This document shows, in pieces, positions 40,009 to 48,649 of a stretch of DNA of 64,000 nucleotides. Numbering within the stretch: the first letter of the stretch is position 1; every line of letters begins with the position of its first letter. Source of the stretch: Mycolicibacterium canariasense (GTDB lineage Bacteria > Actinomycetota > Actinomycetes > Mycobacteriales > Mycobacteriaceae); the NCBI RefSeq assembly GCF_002101555.1, contig NZ_LQOL01000052.1, forward strand, positions 248,001 to 312,000. The letters are read 5' to 3'. The position numbers and the translations under genes were made by a program. The notes below the pieces were generated by a model. That model saw nothing but the letters and a program-made list of their open reading frames with translations, was not told where the DNA came from and searched no databases.

Positions 40009-41808
40009 ATGTGCGGCATCGCCGGCGAGGTCGCTCGCGGACGGGCAGCAGACATCGGAGCCATCGCGTCGATGGCCGACACCATGATCCCCAGGGGCCC
40101 GGACAGCGGCGGCGTGTGGAGTAAGGACGGGGTGGCCTTCGGCCACCGCCGCCTGGCGATCATCGACCTGTCCAGTCACGGTCACCAGCCGATGCACGAC
40201 CCCGAGTTACATCTGACAGTGGCCTTCAACGGCTGCATCTACAACTACCCGCAACTACGCGACGACCTGATCGCCAAGGGCTACCGCTTCTTCTCCCACA
40301 GCGACACCGAGGTGGTGCTGAAGGGATTCCACGCCTGGGGTGAAGGCGTGGTGGACCGGCTGTACGGGATGTTCGCCTTCGCGGTGACCGACACCGACAG
40401 CGGCCAGGTGCTGCTGGCCCGCGACCGGCTGGGCGTGAAACCGCTGTACTGGGCCGAGGTGGGTGGCGCGTTCCGGTTCGCGTCCACCCTGCCCGCGCTG
40501 GTGGCCGGCGGCGGCGTGGACACCTCGATCGATCCCGTCGCGCTGCACCACTACCTGAGCTTCCATTCGGTGGTGCCCGCACCGCACACCATCCTGCGCG
40601 GGGTGCGCAAACTCGCCCCCGGCACCATCATGCGGATCGAACCGGACGGCCGCCGGGTCGAGCGCACCTACTGGAACCCGGTGTTCGAACGCGTGCAGGA
40701 ACGCGGCACCTGGTCGGCCAAGGATTGGGAAGACGCGGTGCTGGCCGCGTTGCGCACCGCGGTGGAGCGTCGGCTGGTCTCCGATGTGCCGGTGGGCTGC
40801 CTGCTGTCCGGCGGGCTCGATTCCAGTCTCATCGTCGGTCTGCTGGCCGAGGCCGGACAGCATGGGCTGCAGACCTTTTCGATCGGCTTCGAGGCCGCCG
40901 GCGGTGAGGAAGGCGACGAGTTCAAGTACTCAGACGTCATCGCCCGGCACTTCGGGACCGATCACCATCAGATCCGGATCGACACCGCCCGCATGCTGCC
41001 CGCGCTGTCCAGCGCGATCGGCGCCATGAGCGAGCCGATGATGAGCCACGACTGCGTGGCGTTCTATCTGCTGTCCGAAGAGGTCAGCAAGCACGTCAAG
41101 GTGGTGCAGTCCGGTCAGGGCGCCGACGAGATCTTCGCCGGTTACCACTGGTACCCGCCGATGGCGCACGCCGCCGACGATGACGTCGATGCCGCCGTCG
41201 CCCGGTACCGCGCGGCATTCTTCGATCGCGACCACACCGCCGTCAACGCCCTGCTGGCGCCCCAGTGGCGCCTCGACACCGATGTCGCCGGCGATTTCGT
41301 GCGCGACCGGTTCGGCGCCCCGGGGGCGGCCACCGCCACCGATCGGGCGCTGCGGCTGGACACCACCGTGATGCTGGTCGACGATCCGGTCAAACGGGTG
41401 GACAACATGACCATGGCCTGGGGACTGGAGGGCCGGGTGCCGTTCCTCGACCACGAGCTCGTCGAACTCGCCGCGACCTGCCCGCCGCAGCTGAAGACGG
41501 CCCACGACGGCAAGGGTGTGCTGAAAGAGGCTGCCCGCCAGGTGATCCCGAGCGAGGTCATCGACCGGCCGAAGGGCTATTTCCCGGTCCCGGCGCTCAA
41601 ACACCTGGCCGGGCCGTACCTGGACCTGGTCCGCGACGCCCTGCACAGCGCCCCAGCCCGCGACCGCGGGCTGTTCGCCGCGGACAGCGTCGAGCGGCTG
41701 TTCGCGGACCCGAACGGCAATCTCACCCCGCTGCGCGGAAACCCGTTGTGGCAGATCGGTTTGCTGGAGATGTGGCTGGCGCAGCACGTCGACGGAGGTC
41801 GGGCGTGA
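40009..41808 (+). CDS. asnO: N-acetylglutaminylglutamine amidotransferase (AsnB-like)
   Basis: 599-residue asparagine-synthetase-like amidotransferase. N-terminal glutaminase (Ntn) domain with nucleophile Cys2 (MCGIAGEV) and RGPDSGG; C-terminal ATP-pyrophosphatase synthetase domain with LLSGGLDSSLIVGLL and SGQGADEIFAGY. Its neighbours are a GNAT/ATP-grasp fusion and an M42 peptidase, the trio that defines the NAGGN osmolyte system. In that system it amidates N-acetylglutaminylglutamine to the neutral dipeptide amide. The role rests on the three-gene context, since isolated AsnB paralogues look alike. GTGA overlap with the next gene. Confidence 0.9.
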   Translation: MCGIAGEVARGRAADIGAIASMADTMIPRGPDSGGVWSKDGVAFGHRRLAIIDLSSHGHQPMHDPELHLTVAFNGCIYNYPQLRDDLIAKGYRFFSHSDTEVVLKGFHAWGEGVVDRLYGMFAFAVTDTDSGQVLLARDRLGVKPLYWAEVGGAFRFASTLPALVAGGGVDTSIDPVALHHYLSFHSVVPAPHTILRGVRKLAPGTIMRIEPDGRRVERTYWNPVFERVQERGTWSAKDWEDAVLAALRTAVERRLVSDVPVGCLLSGGLDSSLIVGLLAEAGQHGLQTFSIGFEAAGGEEGDEFKYSDVIARHFGTDHHQIRIDTARMLPALSSAIGAMSEPMMSHDCVAFYLLSEEVSKHVKVVQSGQGADEIFAGYHWYPPMAHAADDDVDAAVARYRAAFFDRDHTAVNALLAPQWRLDTDVAGDFVRDRFGAPGAATATDRALRLDTTVMLVDDPVKRVDNMTMAWGLEGRVPFLDHELVELAATCPPQLKTAHDGKGVLKEAARQVIPSEVIDRPKGYFPVPALKHLAGPYLDLVRDALHSAPARDRGLFAADSVERLFADPNGNLTPLRGNPLWQIGLLEMWLAQHVDGGRA

Positions 41809-43520
41809 CCATGGCAGAGACTCGCGACGACACCGGAGTGGTGCAGGATCTGGGGTGGGGGCGACTGGTGTTCGGCCAGACCTTCGCCGATTCCGAGGAG
41901 TTCGGCACCGCGTTGCGCGCCGAGGCCAGCGGCCGCCGCGATATCGGCATGTATCTGGACGCGCCACACGTTTTCGTCGCCCTGCATCCGCAGGAGTTCT
42001 TCATCGATCCCAGCTTCACCTACCGGCTGACCTTCTCCGAACGCGGCGACTACTGGCCCGGTGACGTGCCGGGAGTGGTGGTGCGGCCGGTGCGGTCGAT
42101 CCAGGACTGCGAGGCGATCAACGAGATCTACGTGCGCTGCCGGATGGTGCCCGCCGACGTCGAACTCATGTGGAACAACGTCCAGCGCGAACCGCACATG
42201 GTCTACCTGGTGGCCATCGACGAACACACCGGCGCACTGATCGGCACCGTGACCGGCATCGATCATCGCCAGCTGTTCGGGGACCAGGAGAACGGTTCCA
42301 GCCTGTGGTGTCTGGCGGTGGACCCGGCGGTGTCACGGCCGGGTGTGGGCGGGCTGCTGGTGCGCTCGCTGGTGGAGGAGTTCATCCGGCGCGGCCGGGC
42401 GCAGATGGACCTGTCGGTGTTGCACGACAACGAGGGGGCGATCGCCCTCTACGAGCGGATGGGCTTCCAGCGTGTCCCGGCGCTGGGCATCAAGCGCAAG
42501 AACGCCATCAACGAGAAGCTGTTCGCCCCCGTGCAGGAGGAGGAGGGCCTGGCCGAGCTGAATCCGTACGCCCGGATCATCGCCGACGAGGCCATCATGC
42601 GCGGGATCCACGTCGAGGTGCTCGACGGCAAGGGCGGCTACATGCGGCTCACCCACGGCGGCACCAGCGTGGTGACCCGGGAATCGTTGTCCGAGTTGAC
42701 GAATGCGGTGGCGATGAGCCGCTGCGACGACAAGCGCGTCGCCCGCCGCGTGGTGTCCGAGGCCGGTGTCCGGGTGCCGCGCGGGCGGACCGCGACCTTC
42801 GACGACGACGATTACGCGTTCATGCGCGAGGTGGGCTCGGTGGTGGTGAAGCCGGCCCGTGGCGAGCAAGGGGCCGGTATCACCGTCGGGGTCACCAAAC
42901 CCGATGAACTGGACCGGGCCCTGCAGTGGGCCGCCAAACACTGCCCCGACGTGCTCATCGAAGAGCGTTGCGAGGGTGAGGATCTGCGGCTGGTCGTCAT
43001 CAACGGCAAGGTGATCGCCGCCGCCGTGCGGCGTCCGCCCGAGGTGCTGGGCAGCGGCAAACACACCATCCGTCAGCTGATCGAGGCGCAGAGCCGCCGG
43101 CGTGCGGCGGCCACCCAGGGTGAATCGGTGATCCCGATCGACGATGTCACCGTCGACACCGTGCGCGACGCCGGCTGGGACCTCGACGACGTGCTGCCCA
43201 TCAACGAGCGGCTGGTGGTGCGGCGCACCGCCAACCTGCACACCGGCGGCACCATCGGCGATGTCACCGACGACGTGAACCCGAAACTGGCCAGGGTGGC
43301 CGTCGACGCGGCCGACGCGATCGGGATCCCGGTCACCGGGATCGACCTGATGGTGCCGTCGGTCCGCGGCGAGGAATACGTGTTCATCGAGGCCAACGAA
43401 CGCCCCGGGCTGGCCAATCACGAACCGCGCCCGACGGCCCAGGCCTTCGTGGATCTACTGTTTCCTCGTACCGCGGCCACACCGTGGGCCTGGCAGCCCG
43501 ACCCCGTCGACCAGGGGTAG
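41805..43520 (+). CDS. ngg: N-acetylglutaminylglutamine synthetase (GNAT + ATP-grasp fusion)
   Basis: 571 residues. The N-terminal part holds a GNAT acetyltransferase (about residues 88-245; CLAVDPAVSRPGVGGLLVRSL, ALYERMGFQRVPA). The C-terminal part is an ATP-grasp ligase related to cyanophycin synthetase (VVVKPARGEQGAGITVGV, DVLIEERCEGEDLRLVVING, FIEANERPGL). The fusion is the hallmark of the NAGGN pathway: it acetylates and joins two glutamines. GTG 41805 overlaps the asnO stop (GTGA), with SD GGAGGT 5 nt before it; ATG 41811 is an alternative. Confidence 0.9.
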   Translation: MTMAETRDDTGVVQDLGWGRLVFGQTFADSEEFGTALRAEASGRRDIGMYLDAPHVFVALHPQEFFIDPSFTYRLTFSERGDYWPGDVPGVVVRPVRSIQDCEAINEIYVRCRMVPADVELMWNNVQREPHMVYLVAIDEHTGALIGTVTGIDHRQLFGDQENGSSLWCLAVDPAVSRPGVGGLLVRSLVEEFIRRGRAQMDLSVLHDNEGAIALYERMGFQRVPALGIKRKNAINEKLFAPVQEEEGLAELNPYARIIADEAIMRGIHVEVLDGKGGYMRLTHGGTSVVTRESLSELTNAVAMSRCDDKRVARRVVSEAGVRVPRGRTATFDDDDYAFMREVGSVVVKPARGEQGAGITVGVTKPDELDRALQWAAKHCPDVLIEERCEGEDLRLVVINGKVIAAAVRRPPEVLGSGKHTIRQLIEAQSRRRAAATQGESVIPIDDVTVDTVRDAGWDLDDVLPINERLVVRRTANLHTGGTIGDVTDDVNPKLARVAVDAADAIGIPVTGIDLMVPSVRGEEYVFIEANERPGLANHEPRPTAQAFVDLLFPRTAATPWAWQPDPVDQG

Positions 43521-43574
43521 CGCACGGCCCGTTGCGGCCGAAGTTCGCGTATTTCAGTGCGGGAGTGAGGAGAC

Positions 43575-44819
43575 ATGGTGTCCGAACGTGCGGTGATGCC
43601 GGAGGCGACCCGGGCGTGGATGATCGACACGCTGCTGGGGCTGCTGCAGACGCCGAGCCCGTCCGGGCGCACCGACGCGGTGATGCAGCTGATCGGCGAC
43701 ATCCTCGACGACCTCGGGGTGCCGTTCATGCTGACCCGGCGCGGGGCCCTGACCGCCGAACTGCCCGGTGAGTCCAAGACCACCGACCGCGCCGTCGTGG
43801 TGCACGCGGACACCATCGGCTGCATGGTGCGCGACCTCAAGGACAACGGCCGGCTCGAGGTGGTGCCCGTCGGGACGTTCTCGGCGCGATTTGCCACCGG
43901 GGCGCGGGTCCGGATCATGACCGACGATCCCGACCAGTTCTTCACCGGAACCGTGATGCCGTTGAAGGCGTCCGGGCATGCGTTCGGCGACGAGATCGAC
44001 ACCCAGCCCACGGACTGGTCGAACGTGGAGGTGCGCATCGACCGCCAGGTGGGCACCCGGGCCGACCTGGAACGGCTCGGGTTCAACGTCGGTGATTTCG
44101 TCGCGTTGATCGCCGCCCCGGAATTGACCTCCGACGGGTTCATCGTGTCGCGGCACCTGGACGGCAAGGCGGGGGTGGCCGTCGCGTTGGCACTGGCCAA
44201 GACCATCGCCGACGACCGCATCGTGCTGCCGCACAAGACGACGATCATGGTGACGATCACCGAGGAGGTGGGGCACGGCGCCAGCCACGGCCTGCACCCC
44301 GATGTCGCCGAACTGGTGTCGGTGGACAACGCGGTGTGTGCGCCGGGGCAGCACTCCATCGAGGACGGGGTGACCATCCCGATGGCCGATCTGCACGGGC
44401 CGTTCGACTACCACCTCACCCGCAAGCTGTGCCGGCTGGCCAAGGAACGGCGAATTCCGCACGCGCGGGACGTGTTCCGGTTCTATCGTTCCGACGCCGC
44501 GGCCGCCATCGAGGCGGGTGCCAACACCAGGGCCGCCCTGGTGGGCTTCGGGCTGGACGGCAGCCACGGCTGGGAACGCACGCACCTCGACTCGCTGGAA
44601 GCCGTGTACAACCTGCTGTTCGCGTGGTTGCAGACACCGCTGACCTTCGCCAAGTGGGATGCCGAACCCTCGGGCAAGCTGCGCGATTTCCCGTCGTCGA
44701 AACAGCCGGCGCCCACCGAACAATGGGTGCCGCTGTCGCGCGGTGAGCACGGCGAACCGGGGGAGTGGTCCGGCGAGCACTGGCCACCGTCGGAAGGGCC
44801 GGTGGGCCCGCAGGCGTAG
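43575..44819 (+). CDS. M42-family peptidase of the NAGGN system
   Basis: 414-residue M42/M20-type metallopeptidase. Metal and catalytic residues: HxD in VVVHADTIGCMV, Asp in SRHLDGKAGVAVAL, GluGlu in TITEEVGHGASHG, Asp in LVSVDNAV and a late His (GSHGWERTHLDS). It belongs to the subfamily that travels with asnO and ngg and may process or recycle the osmolyte; its reaction is not established. SD GTGAGGAG precedes the ATG. Third gene of the operon, 54 nt after ngg. Confidence 0.88.
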   Translation: MVSERAVMPEATRAWMIDTLLGLLQTPSPSGRTDAVMQLIGDILDDLGVPFMLTRRGALTAELPGESKTTDRAVVVHADTIGCMVRDLKDNGRLEVVPVGTFSARFATGARVRIMTDDPDQFFTGTVMPLKASGHAFGDEIDTQPTDWSNVEVRIDRQVGTRADLERLGFNVGDFVALIAAPELTSDGFIVSRHLDGKAGVAVALALAKTIADDRIVLPHKTTIMVTITEEVGHGASHGLHPDVAELVSVDNAVCAPGQHSIEDGVTIPMADLHGPFDYHLTRKLCRLAKERRIPHARDVFRFYRSDAAAAIEAGANTRAALVGFGLDGSHGWERTHLDSLEAVYNLLFAWLQTPLTFAKWDAEPSGKLRDFPSSKQPAPTEQWVPLSRGEHGEPGEWSGEHWPPSEGPVGPQA

Positions 44820-44834
44820 TGGTTCAATCGAGGC

Positions 44835-45254
44835 GTGCTGAGCATCGAAGAGATCTCTGACCGCCTGGAAATCCAGGATCTGCTGATCGCCTACTCGACG
44901 GCCATCGACACTCGCCGGTTCGACGACCTGGACCGGGTGTTCACCCCGGACGCCTATATCGACTACCGCGCCATGGGCGGGGTGGACGGCCATTTCCCCG
45001 AGGTGAAGGCGTGGCTGGCTCAGGTGCTGCCGAACTTCCCGGCGTACGCGCACATGTTGGGCAACGTCGACATCCGGCTGGCAGGGGACACCGCCACGTC
45101 GCGGACGCTGTGCTTCAACCCGATGGTTTTGGGAGGCGAGCAACAGCAGGTGCTGTTCTGCGGGCTCTGGTACGAGGACGAGTTCGTGCGCACCGGCGAG
45201 GGCTGGCGGATGAGCCGCCGCGTCGAGGTGAAGTGCTTCGACAAGATTGTCTAG
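44835..45254 (+). CDS. SnoaL/NTF2-like fold protein (Rv2910c-type)
   Basis: 139 residues, SnoaL_4-type cystatin-fold protein: ISDRLEIQDLLIAYSTAIDTRRFDDLDRVF at the N-terminus (a conserved helix with the RLEIxDL and DTRRFDDLD landmarks) and the C-terminal GEGWRMSRRVEVK strand. Such domains act as small enzymes or binding proteins; no function can be named. Its place before rpsP is conserved with M. tuberculosis. It is separated from the NAGGN peptidase by 15 nt and could be read through from that operon. Confidence 0.82.
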   Translation: MLSIEEISDRLEIQDLLIAYSTAIDTRRFDDLDRVFTPDAYIDYRAMGGVDGHFPEVKAWLAQVLPNFPAYAHMLGNVDIRLAGDTATSRTLCFNPMVLGGEQQQVLFCGLWYEDEFVRTGEGWRMSRRVEVKCFDKIV

Positions 45255-45275
45255 ATTTGGGCAGGCCACACCCGC

Positions 45276-45299
45276 TCTGGCACAATAGGCGGCTGTCTG
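45276..45299 (+). promoter_or_regulatory. rpsP operon promoter core
   Basis: TCTGG-CACAAT (-10 at 45281-45286), 7 nt, TGTCTG at 45294-45299. The same TCTGGCACAAT ... TGTCTG block lies upstream of rplS. TTGGGC at 45257-45262 with an 18-nt spacer is a weak -35 candidate. It would give a leader of about 125 nt before rpsP. Confidence 0.5.
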
Positions 45300-45420
45300 T
45301 CGCGCGACACCGTTAGATGCGCTGCGCGCCGGTCACACACGTAAGGCAAAACCGGATCCCGGCAACCCGCCGGAGATCGCCGAATTGCAGCGTGGCACAT
45401 ACAGGAGAAAACGCTTTCAC

Positions 45421-45888
45421 ATGGCTGTCAAAATCAAGCTGACCCGTCTCGGCAAGATCCGCAACCCCCAGTACCGCATCGCCGTCGCCGACGCGCGTAA
45501 CCGCCGCGACGGCCGCGCCATCGAGGTCATCGGCCGCTACCACCCCAAGGAAGAGCCGAGCCTGATCGAGATCGATTCGGAGCGCGCGCAGTACTGGCTG
45601 GGCGTCGGTGCGCAGCCCACCGAGCCCGTCCTGGCGCTGCTGAAGATCACCGGTGACTGGCAGAAGTTCAAGGGCCTGCCGGGTGCCGAGGGCACGCTGA
45701 AGGTCAAGGAGCCCAAGCCGTCCAAGCTGGACCTGTTCAACGCGGCCCTGGCCGCCGCCGACAACGCCCCGACCGGCGAGGCCACCCAGCTCAAGAAGAA
45801 GAAGGCTCCTGCCAAGAAGGACGACGCGGCCGCCGAGGGCGAGACCGCCGAGGCCACCGACGCCGCGGCTGAGCCCGCCGCCGAATGA
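45421..45888 (+). CDS. rpsP: 30S ribosomal protein S16
   Basis: 155 residues. The first 85 or so are canonical S16 (MAVKIKLTRLGKIRNPQYRI, ARNRRDGRAIEVIGRYHP). The extra C-terminal half is Lys-rich then Ala/Glu/Asp-rich, as in other mycobacteria. ATG with SD-like AGGAGAAA upstream. Head of the rpsP-khpA-rimM-trmD operon; it overlaps khpA by ATGA. Confidence 0.98.
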   Translation: MAVKIKLTRLGKIRNPQYRIAVADARNRRDGRAIEVIGRYHPKEEPSLIEIDSERAQYWLGVGAQPTEPVLALLKITGDWQKFKGLPGAEGTLKVKEPKPSKLDLFNAALAAADNAPTGEATQLKKKKAPAKKDDAAAEGETAEATDAAAEPAAE

Positions 45889-46127
45889 GCTCCGTAGTCG
45901 TCGACGCCGTCGAACACCTCGTTCGCGGGATCGTCGACAACCCCGACGATGTCCGGGTCGACCTGGTGACCAACCGTCGCGGTCGCACGGTGGAGGTGCA
46001 CGTGCACCCCGATGATCTGGGGAAGGTCATCGGCCGCGGCGGTCGCACCGCCACCGCGCTGCGCACCCTGGTCGCCGGGATCGGCGGCCGGGGCATCCGC
46101 GTCGACGTGGTCGACACGGATCAATAG
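45885..46127 (+). CDS. khpA: KH-domain RNA-binding protein KhpA
   Basis: 80-residue single type-II KH domain with the RNA-binding loop KVIGRGGRTATALR. KhpA pairs with KhpB/Jag and binds RNA, influencing translation and cell elongation in several bacteria. It overlaps rpsP by 4 nt, so translation is coupled. rimM starts 22 nt downstream. Confidence 0.95.
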   Translation: MSSVVVDAVEHLVRGIVDNPDDVRVDLVTNRRGRTVEVHVHPDDLGKVIGRGGRTATALRTLVAGIGGRGIRVDVVDTDQ

Positions 46128-46149
46128 AAACCCAGTAGTCGTTCAGATC

Positions 46150-46674
46150 ATGGACCTCGTCGTCGGTCGGGTGGTGAAGGCCCACGGCATCAGCGGCGAG
46201 GTCGTCGTGGAGGTCCGCACCGACGACCCGGACGCCCGGTTCAGCCCGGGCGCCCGGCTTCGTGGTGCCAAACGCAATGCGCCGCAACGCGAATTCGTCA
46301 TCGATTCGGTGCGCGAACACGGTGGGCGACTGCTGGTGCGGCTGACCGGTGTCACCGACCGCAACGCCGCCGACGAGATTCGCGGCACGCTGTTCGTGGT
46401 GAGCACAGACGAGCTGCCGCCGATCGAGGACCCCGACGAGTTCTACGACCACCAGCTCGAAGGGCTGGCGGTGCGGACCGTGGACGGTACCGCGGTCGGG
46501 ACGGTGGCCGAGGTGCTGCGCACCCCGGCGGGGGAGTTGTTGTCGGTCAAGACCGCCGAGGGGGCCGAGGTGCTGGTGCCGTTCGTCTCGGCGATCGTCA
46601 CGGCGGTGTCGCTGGAGGACCGGCTGGTCGAGATCGATCCGCCCGACGGTCTGCTCAACCTCGAAGACCTTTAG
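46150..46674 (+). CDS. rimM: Ribosome maturation factor RimM
   Basis: 174 residues, needed for late 30S assembly around S19. N-terminal RimM barrel (LVVGRVVKAHGISGEVVV) and C-terminal PRC-barrel domain (FYDHQLEGLAVRTVDG, LVPFVSAIVTAVSLEDRLVEI). ATG 46150 is the first acceptable start after khpA. trmD starts 6 nt downstream. Confidence 0.96.
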   Translation: MDLVVGRVVKAHGISGEVVVEVRTDDPDARFSPGARLRGAKRNAPQREFVIDSVREHGGRLLVRLTGVTDRNAADEIRGTLFVVSTDELPPIEDPDEFYDHQLEGLAVRTVDGTAVGTVAEVLRTPAGELLSVKTAEGAEVLVPFVSAIVTAVSLEDRLVEIDPPDGLLNLEDL

Positions 46675-46680
46675 GTCGCC

Positions 46681-47355
46681 ATGCGGATCGACGTCGTCAC
46701 GATCTTCCCCGACTATCTGGAACCGCTGCGCCAGGCCCTGCCCGGTAAGGCGCTGGAGGCCGGGATCTTCGACCTCGGCGTGCACGATCTGCGGCGGTGG
46801 ACCCACGATGTGCACAGGTCGGTCGACGACGCGCCCTACGGCGGCGGGCCCGGCATGGTCATGCGGGCGCCGGTCTGGGGTGCGGCACTCGACGAAATCT
46901 GTTCGGCCGAAACGCTTCTGGTGATCCCGACGCCCGCGGGCCGGCCGTTCACGCAGGCCACCGCGCAGCGCTGGAGCGCCGAATCGCACCTGGTGTTCGC
47001 CTGTGGTCGCTACGAGGGCATCGACCAGCGTGTCGCCGAGGACGCCGCCCGCCGGATGCGGGTGGAGGAGGTCTCCATCGGCGACTACGTGCTGGCCGGC
47101 GGGGAGGCGGCAGTGCTGGTCATGGTGGAGGCCGTGGTGCGTCTGCTGCCCGATGTGCTCGGCAATCCGCAATCGCACCAAGAGGATTCGCATTCCGACG
47201 GTTTGCTCGAAGGGCCCAGCTACACCCGTCCGCAGGTGTGGCGCGAGCTGGAGGTGCCACCGGTGCTGCGCTCGGGTGACCATGCCAAGATCGCGGCGTG
47301 GCGGCACGAGCAGTCGCTGCAGCGCACCCGGGAACGCCGGCCCGACTTACTCTAG
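46681..47355 (+). CDS. trmD: tRNA (guanine37-N1)-methyltransferase
   Basis: 224-residue SPOUT enzyme methylating G37 of tRNAs. Motifs: MRIDVVTIFPDYLEPL, DDAPYGGGPGMVM, ACGRYEGIDQRV, EEVSIGDYVLAGGEAAVLVM (SAM-binding knot), and the Asp-containing HQEDSHSDGLLEGPSYTRP. End of the rpsP operon; its stop overlaps the convergent lppW stop by 4 nt. Confidence 0.98.
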   Translation: MRIDVVTIFPDYLEPLRQALPGKALEAGIFDLGVHDLRRWTHDVHRSVDDAPYGGGPGMVMRAPVWGAALDEICSAETLLVIPTPAGRPFTQATAQRWSAESHLVFACGRYEGIDQRVAEDAARRMRVEEVSIGDYVLAGGEAAVLVMVEAVVRLLPDVLGNPQSHQEDSHSDGLLEGPSYTRPQVWRELEVPPVLRSGDHAKIAAWRHEQSLQRTRERRPDLL

Positions 47356-48296
47356 ATGCGGCCGCCGGGGAAGATCGTCGACACGGCCGCGGTGATCGTC
47401 TTGCGCGCCTCGTCGGCATCGGCGGGCTGCATGGAGCTGATCGCCACCGCGTAGCGACGGTCCGGGCCCACCACGCCGGTGGACAGGTGCATCCAGTCCG
47501 CGCCGATGCAGCACATCCACCCTTGTTTCACCGCAACCGGTTCGGCGTACAACCCTTCCGGGATGCCGAACCGCTGCGGGTAGACGCCGCCGGGCACCAT
47601 CCCGTCGGGTGCGGTCGGGGTGGACTCGGCGAGATCGGCCAGGATGATGCTGGCATCGGCGGCGGGCAACCCGCCCTTGCCCGAGAGCAGCATGTCGTAG
47701 TAGCGCACCAGGTCGGTCACCGTGCTGGTGGTGTTGTACCAGCGCCCGTTGCCCGGGGGCCGGGTGGCGGACAGCCCGTAGCGGCTCACGACCCGGTTGA
47801 TGATGTCGCTGCCGCCGCTGCGGTTCCAGAACACCTCGGCCGCGCTGTCGTCGCTGGAGCGCAGCATGACGTCGAGCATCCTGCGGTCGTCCGGGCTCAG
47901 CGTGGTCTGGCCGTTGGCCTCCTGCAGCAGCAGGTCGTCGGCGATGAACAACTTCACCACGGAGGCGATGGCGATCGTGTCGATGTCCCCGCTGGTGACC
48001 AGTTGGCCGGTGTTGCGGTCCAGGATCGCCACGGTGATGTCGGCGCCGTCGGCCGAGGCGTCGGCGACGGCCTGCCGCACGCGGGCGTCCAGCCCCTGAA
48101 AGGCCGCCGCGGGCTGGTCGGGCGGTGCCTCGGGTAGCGGCGCGGAGTTCCCCAATGGAGCGATGACGGTCAACTGCGGGGACTCCGGTGGCGGGGGCGG
48201 GGTTCCGTAGACCTTGGCCTCACAGGCCGATACCAGCGCGCCGGTGCACAGCACCGTGGCAGCCACCGTCATGAGCTTCGACGGCCGCGCCCGCAT
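47352..48296 (-). CDS. lppW: Lipoprotein LppW, beta-lactamase-like fold
   Basis: 314 residues. Signal peptide with lipobox LVSAC (Cys near residue 24), a Pro-rich spacer, then a serine-beta-lactamase/DD-peptidase-like domain with SxxK in IASVVKLFIADD and an SxD-type motif in LRSSDDSAAEVFW. A clear KTG triad is not evident (VAVKQGWMCCIG occupies that place), so activity against beta-lactams is uncertain. ATG 48296 has SD AGGAGGAG just upstream. It is convergent with trmD, matching Rv2905. Confidence 0.88.
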   Translation of the reverse strand: MRARPSKLMTVAATVLCTGALVSACEAKVYGTPPPPPESPQLTVIAPLGNSAPLPEAPPDQPAAAFQGLDARVRQAVADASADGADITVAILDRNTGQLVTSGDIDTIAIASVVKLFIADDLLLQEANGQTTLSPDDRRMLDVMLRSSDDSAAEVFWNRSGGSDIINRVVSRYGLSATRPPGNGRWYNTTSTVTDLVRYYDMLLSGKGGLPAADASIILADLAESTPTAPDGMVPGGVYPQRFGIPEGLYAEPVAVKQGWMCCIGADWMHLSTGVVGPDRRYAVAISSMQPADADEARKTITAAVSTIFPGGRI

Positions 48297-48496
48297 AGCT
48301 CTCCTCCTGGCATGCCTGTCAACAGCCCGGTAACACGCTGTGTGAACCATTGAGTCGGCCGGAACGCCCGACCTTCGAAGCGGTCGTAGCAGGTGGCGCT
48401 GACCCATCTGTAGCCTAACGGTTGACGGCGGTTGTCGCCCGCCCGGCGCGGTGGAGTTTTGCGCCCGGATGTGCCGATTTCGTCGGACGAACGCCA

Positions 48497-48521
48497 TCTG
48501 GCACAATTGAGCAGTTGTCTG
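48497..48521 (+). promoter_or_regulatory. rplS promoter core
   Basis: TCTGG-CACAAT (-10 at 48502-48507), 8 nt, TGTCTG (48516-48521); the same block as upstream of rpsP. The predicted start is near 48514. No strong -35 is visible. It lies in the 353-nt gap between lppW and rplS; the first 190 nt of that gap hold nothing I can name. Confidence 0.5.
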
Positions 48522-48649
48522 CGCACGGCCTCGCCGAAAGGGGCGAAGCCTGCTGCGTGACGCAGAACCCGATAAGCCCGAATACCTCGGCTCGGCCGCG
48601 CACTTGCGCGGTCCCGCAGGAGCCGCTTACTAGCAAGGAAGTGTCACCG
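48514..48649 (+). promoter_or_regulatory. Structured 5' leader of rplS
   Basis: About 135 nt of leader with three local hairpins: a 9-bp arm pair with one mismatch (48527-48535 with 48542-48550), a short one (48553-48565), and CCGCGC-ACTT-GCGCGG (48596-48611), followed by SD AAGGAA near 48635. Long folded leaders of ribosomal protein genes often mediate autoregulation. I cannot match this to a named leader family. Confidence 0.35.
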
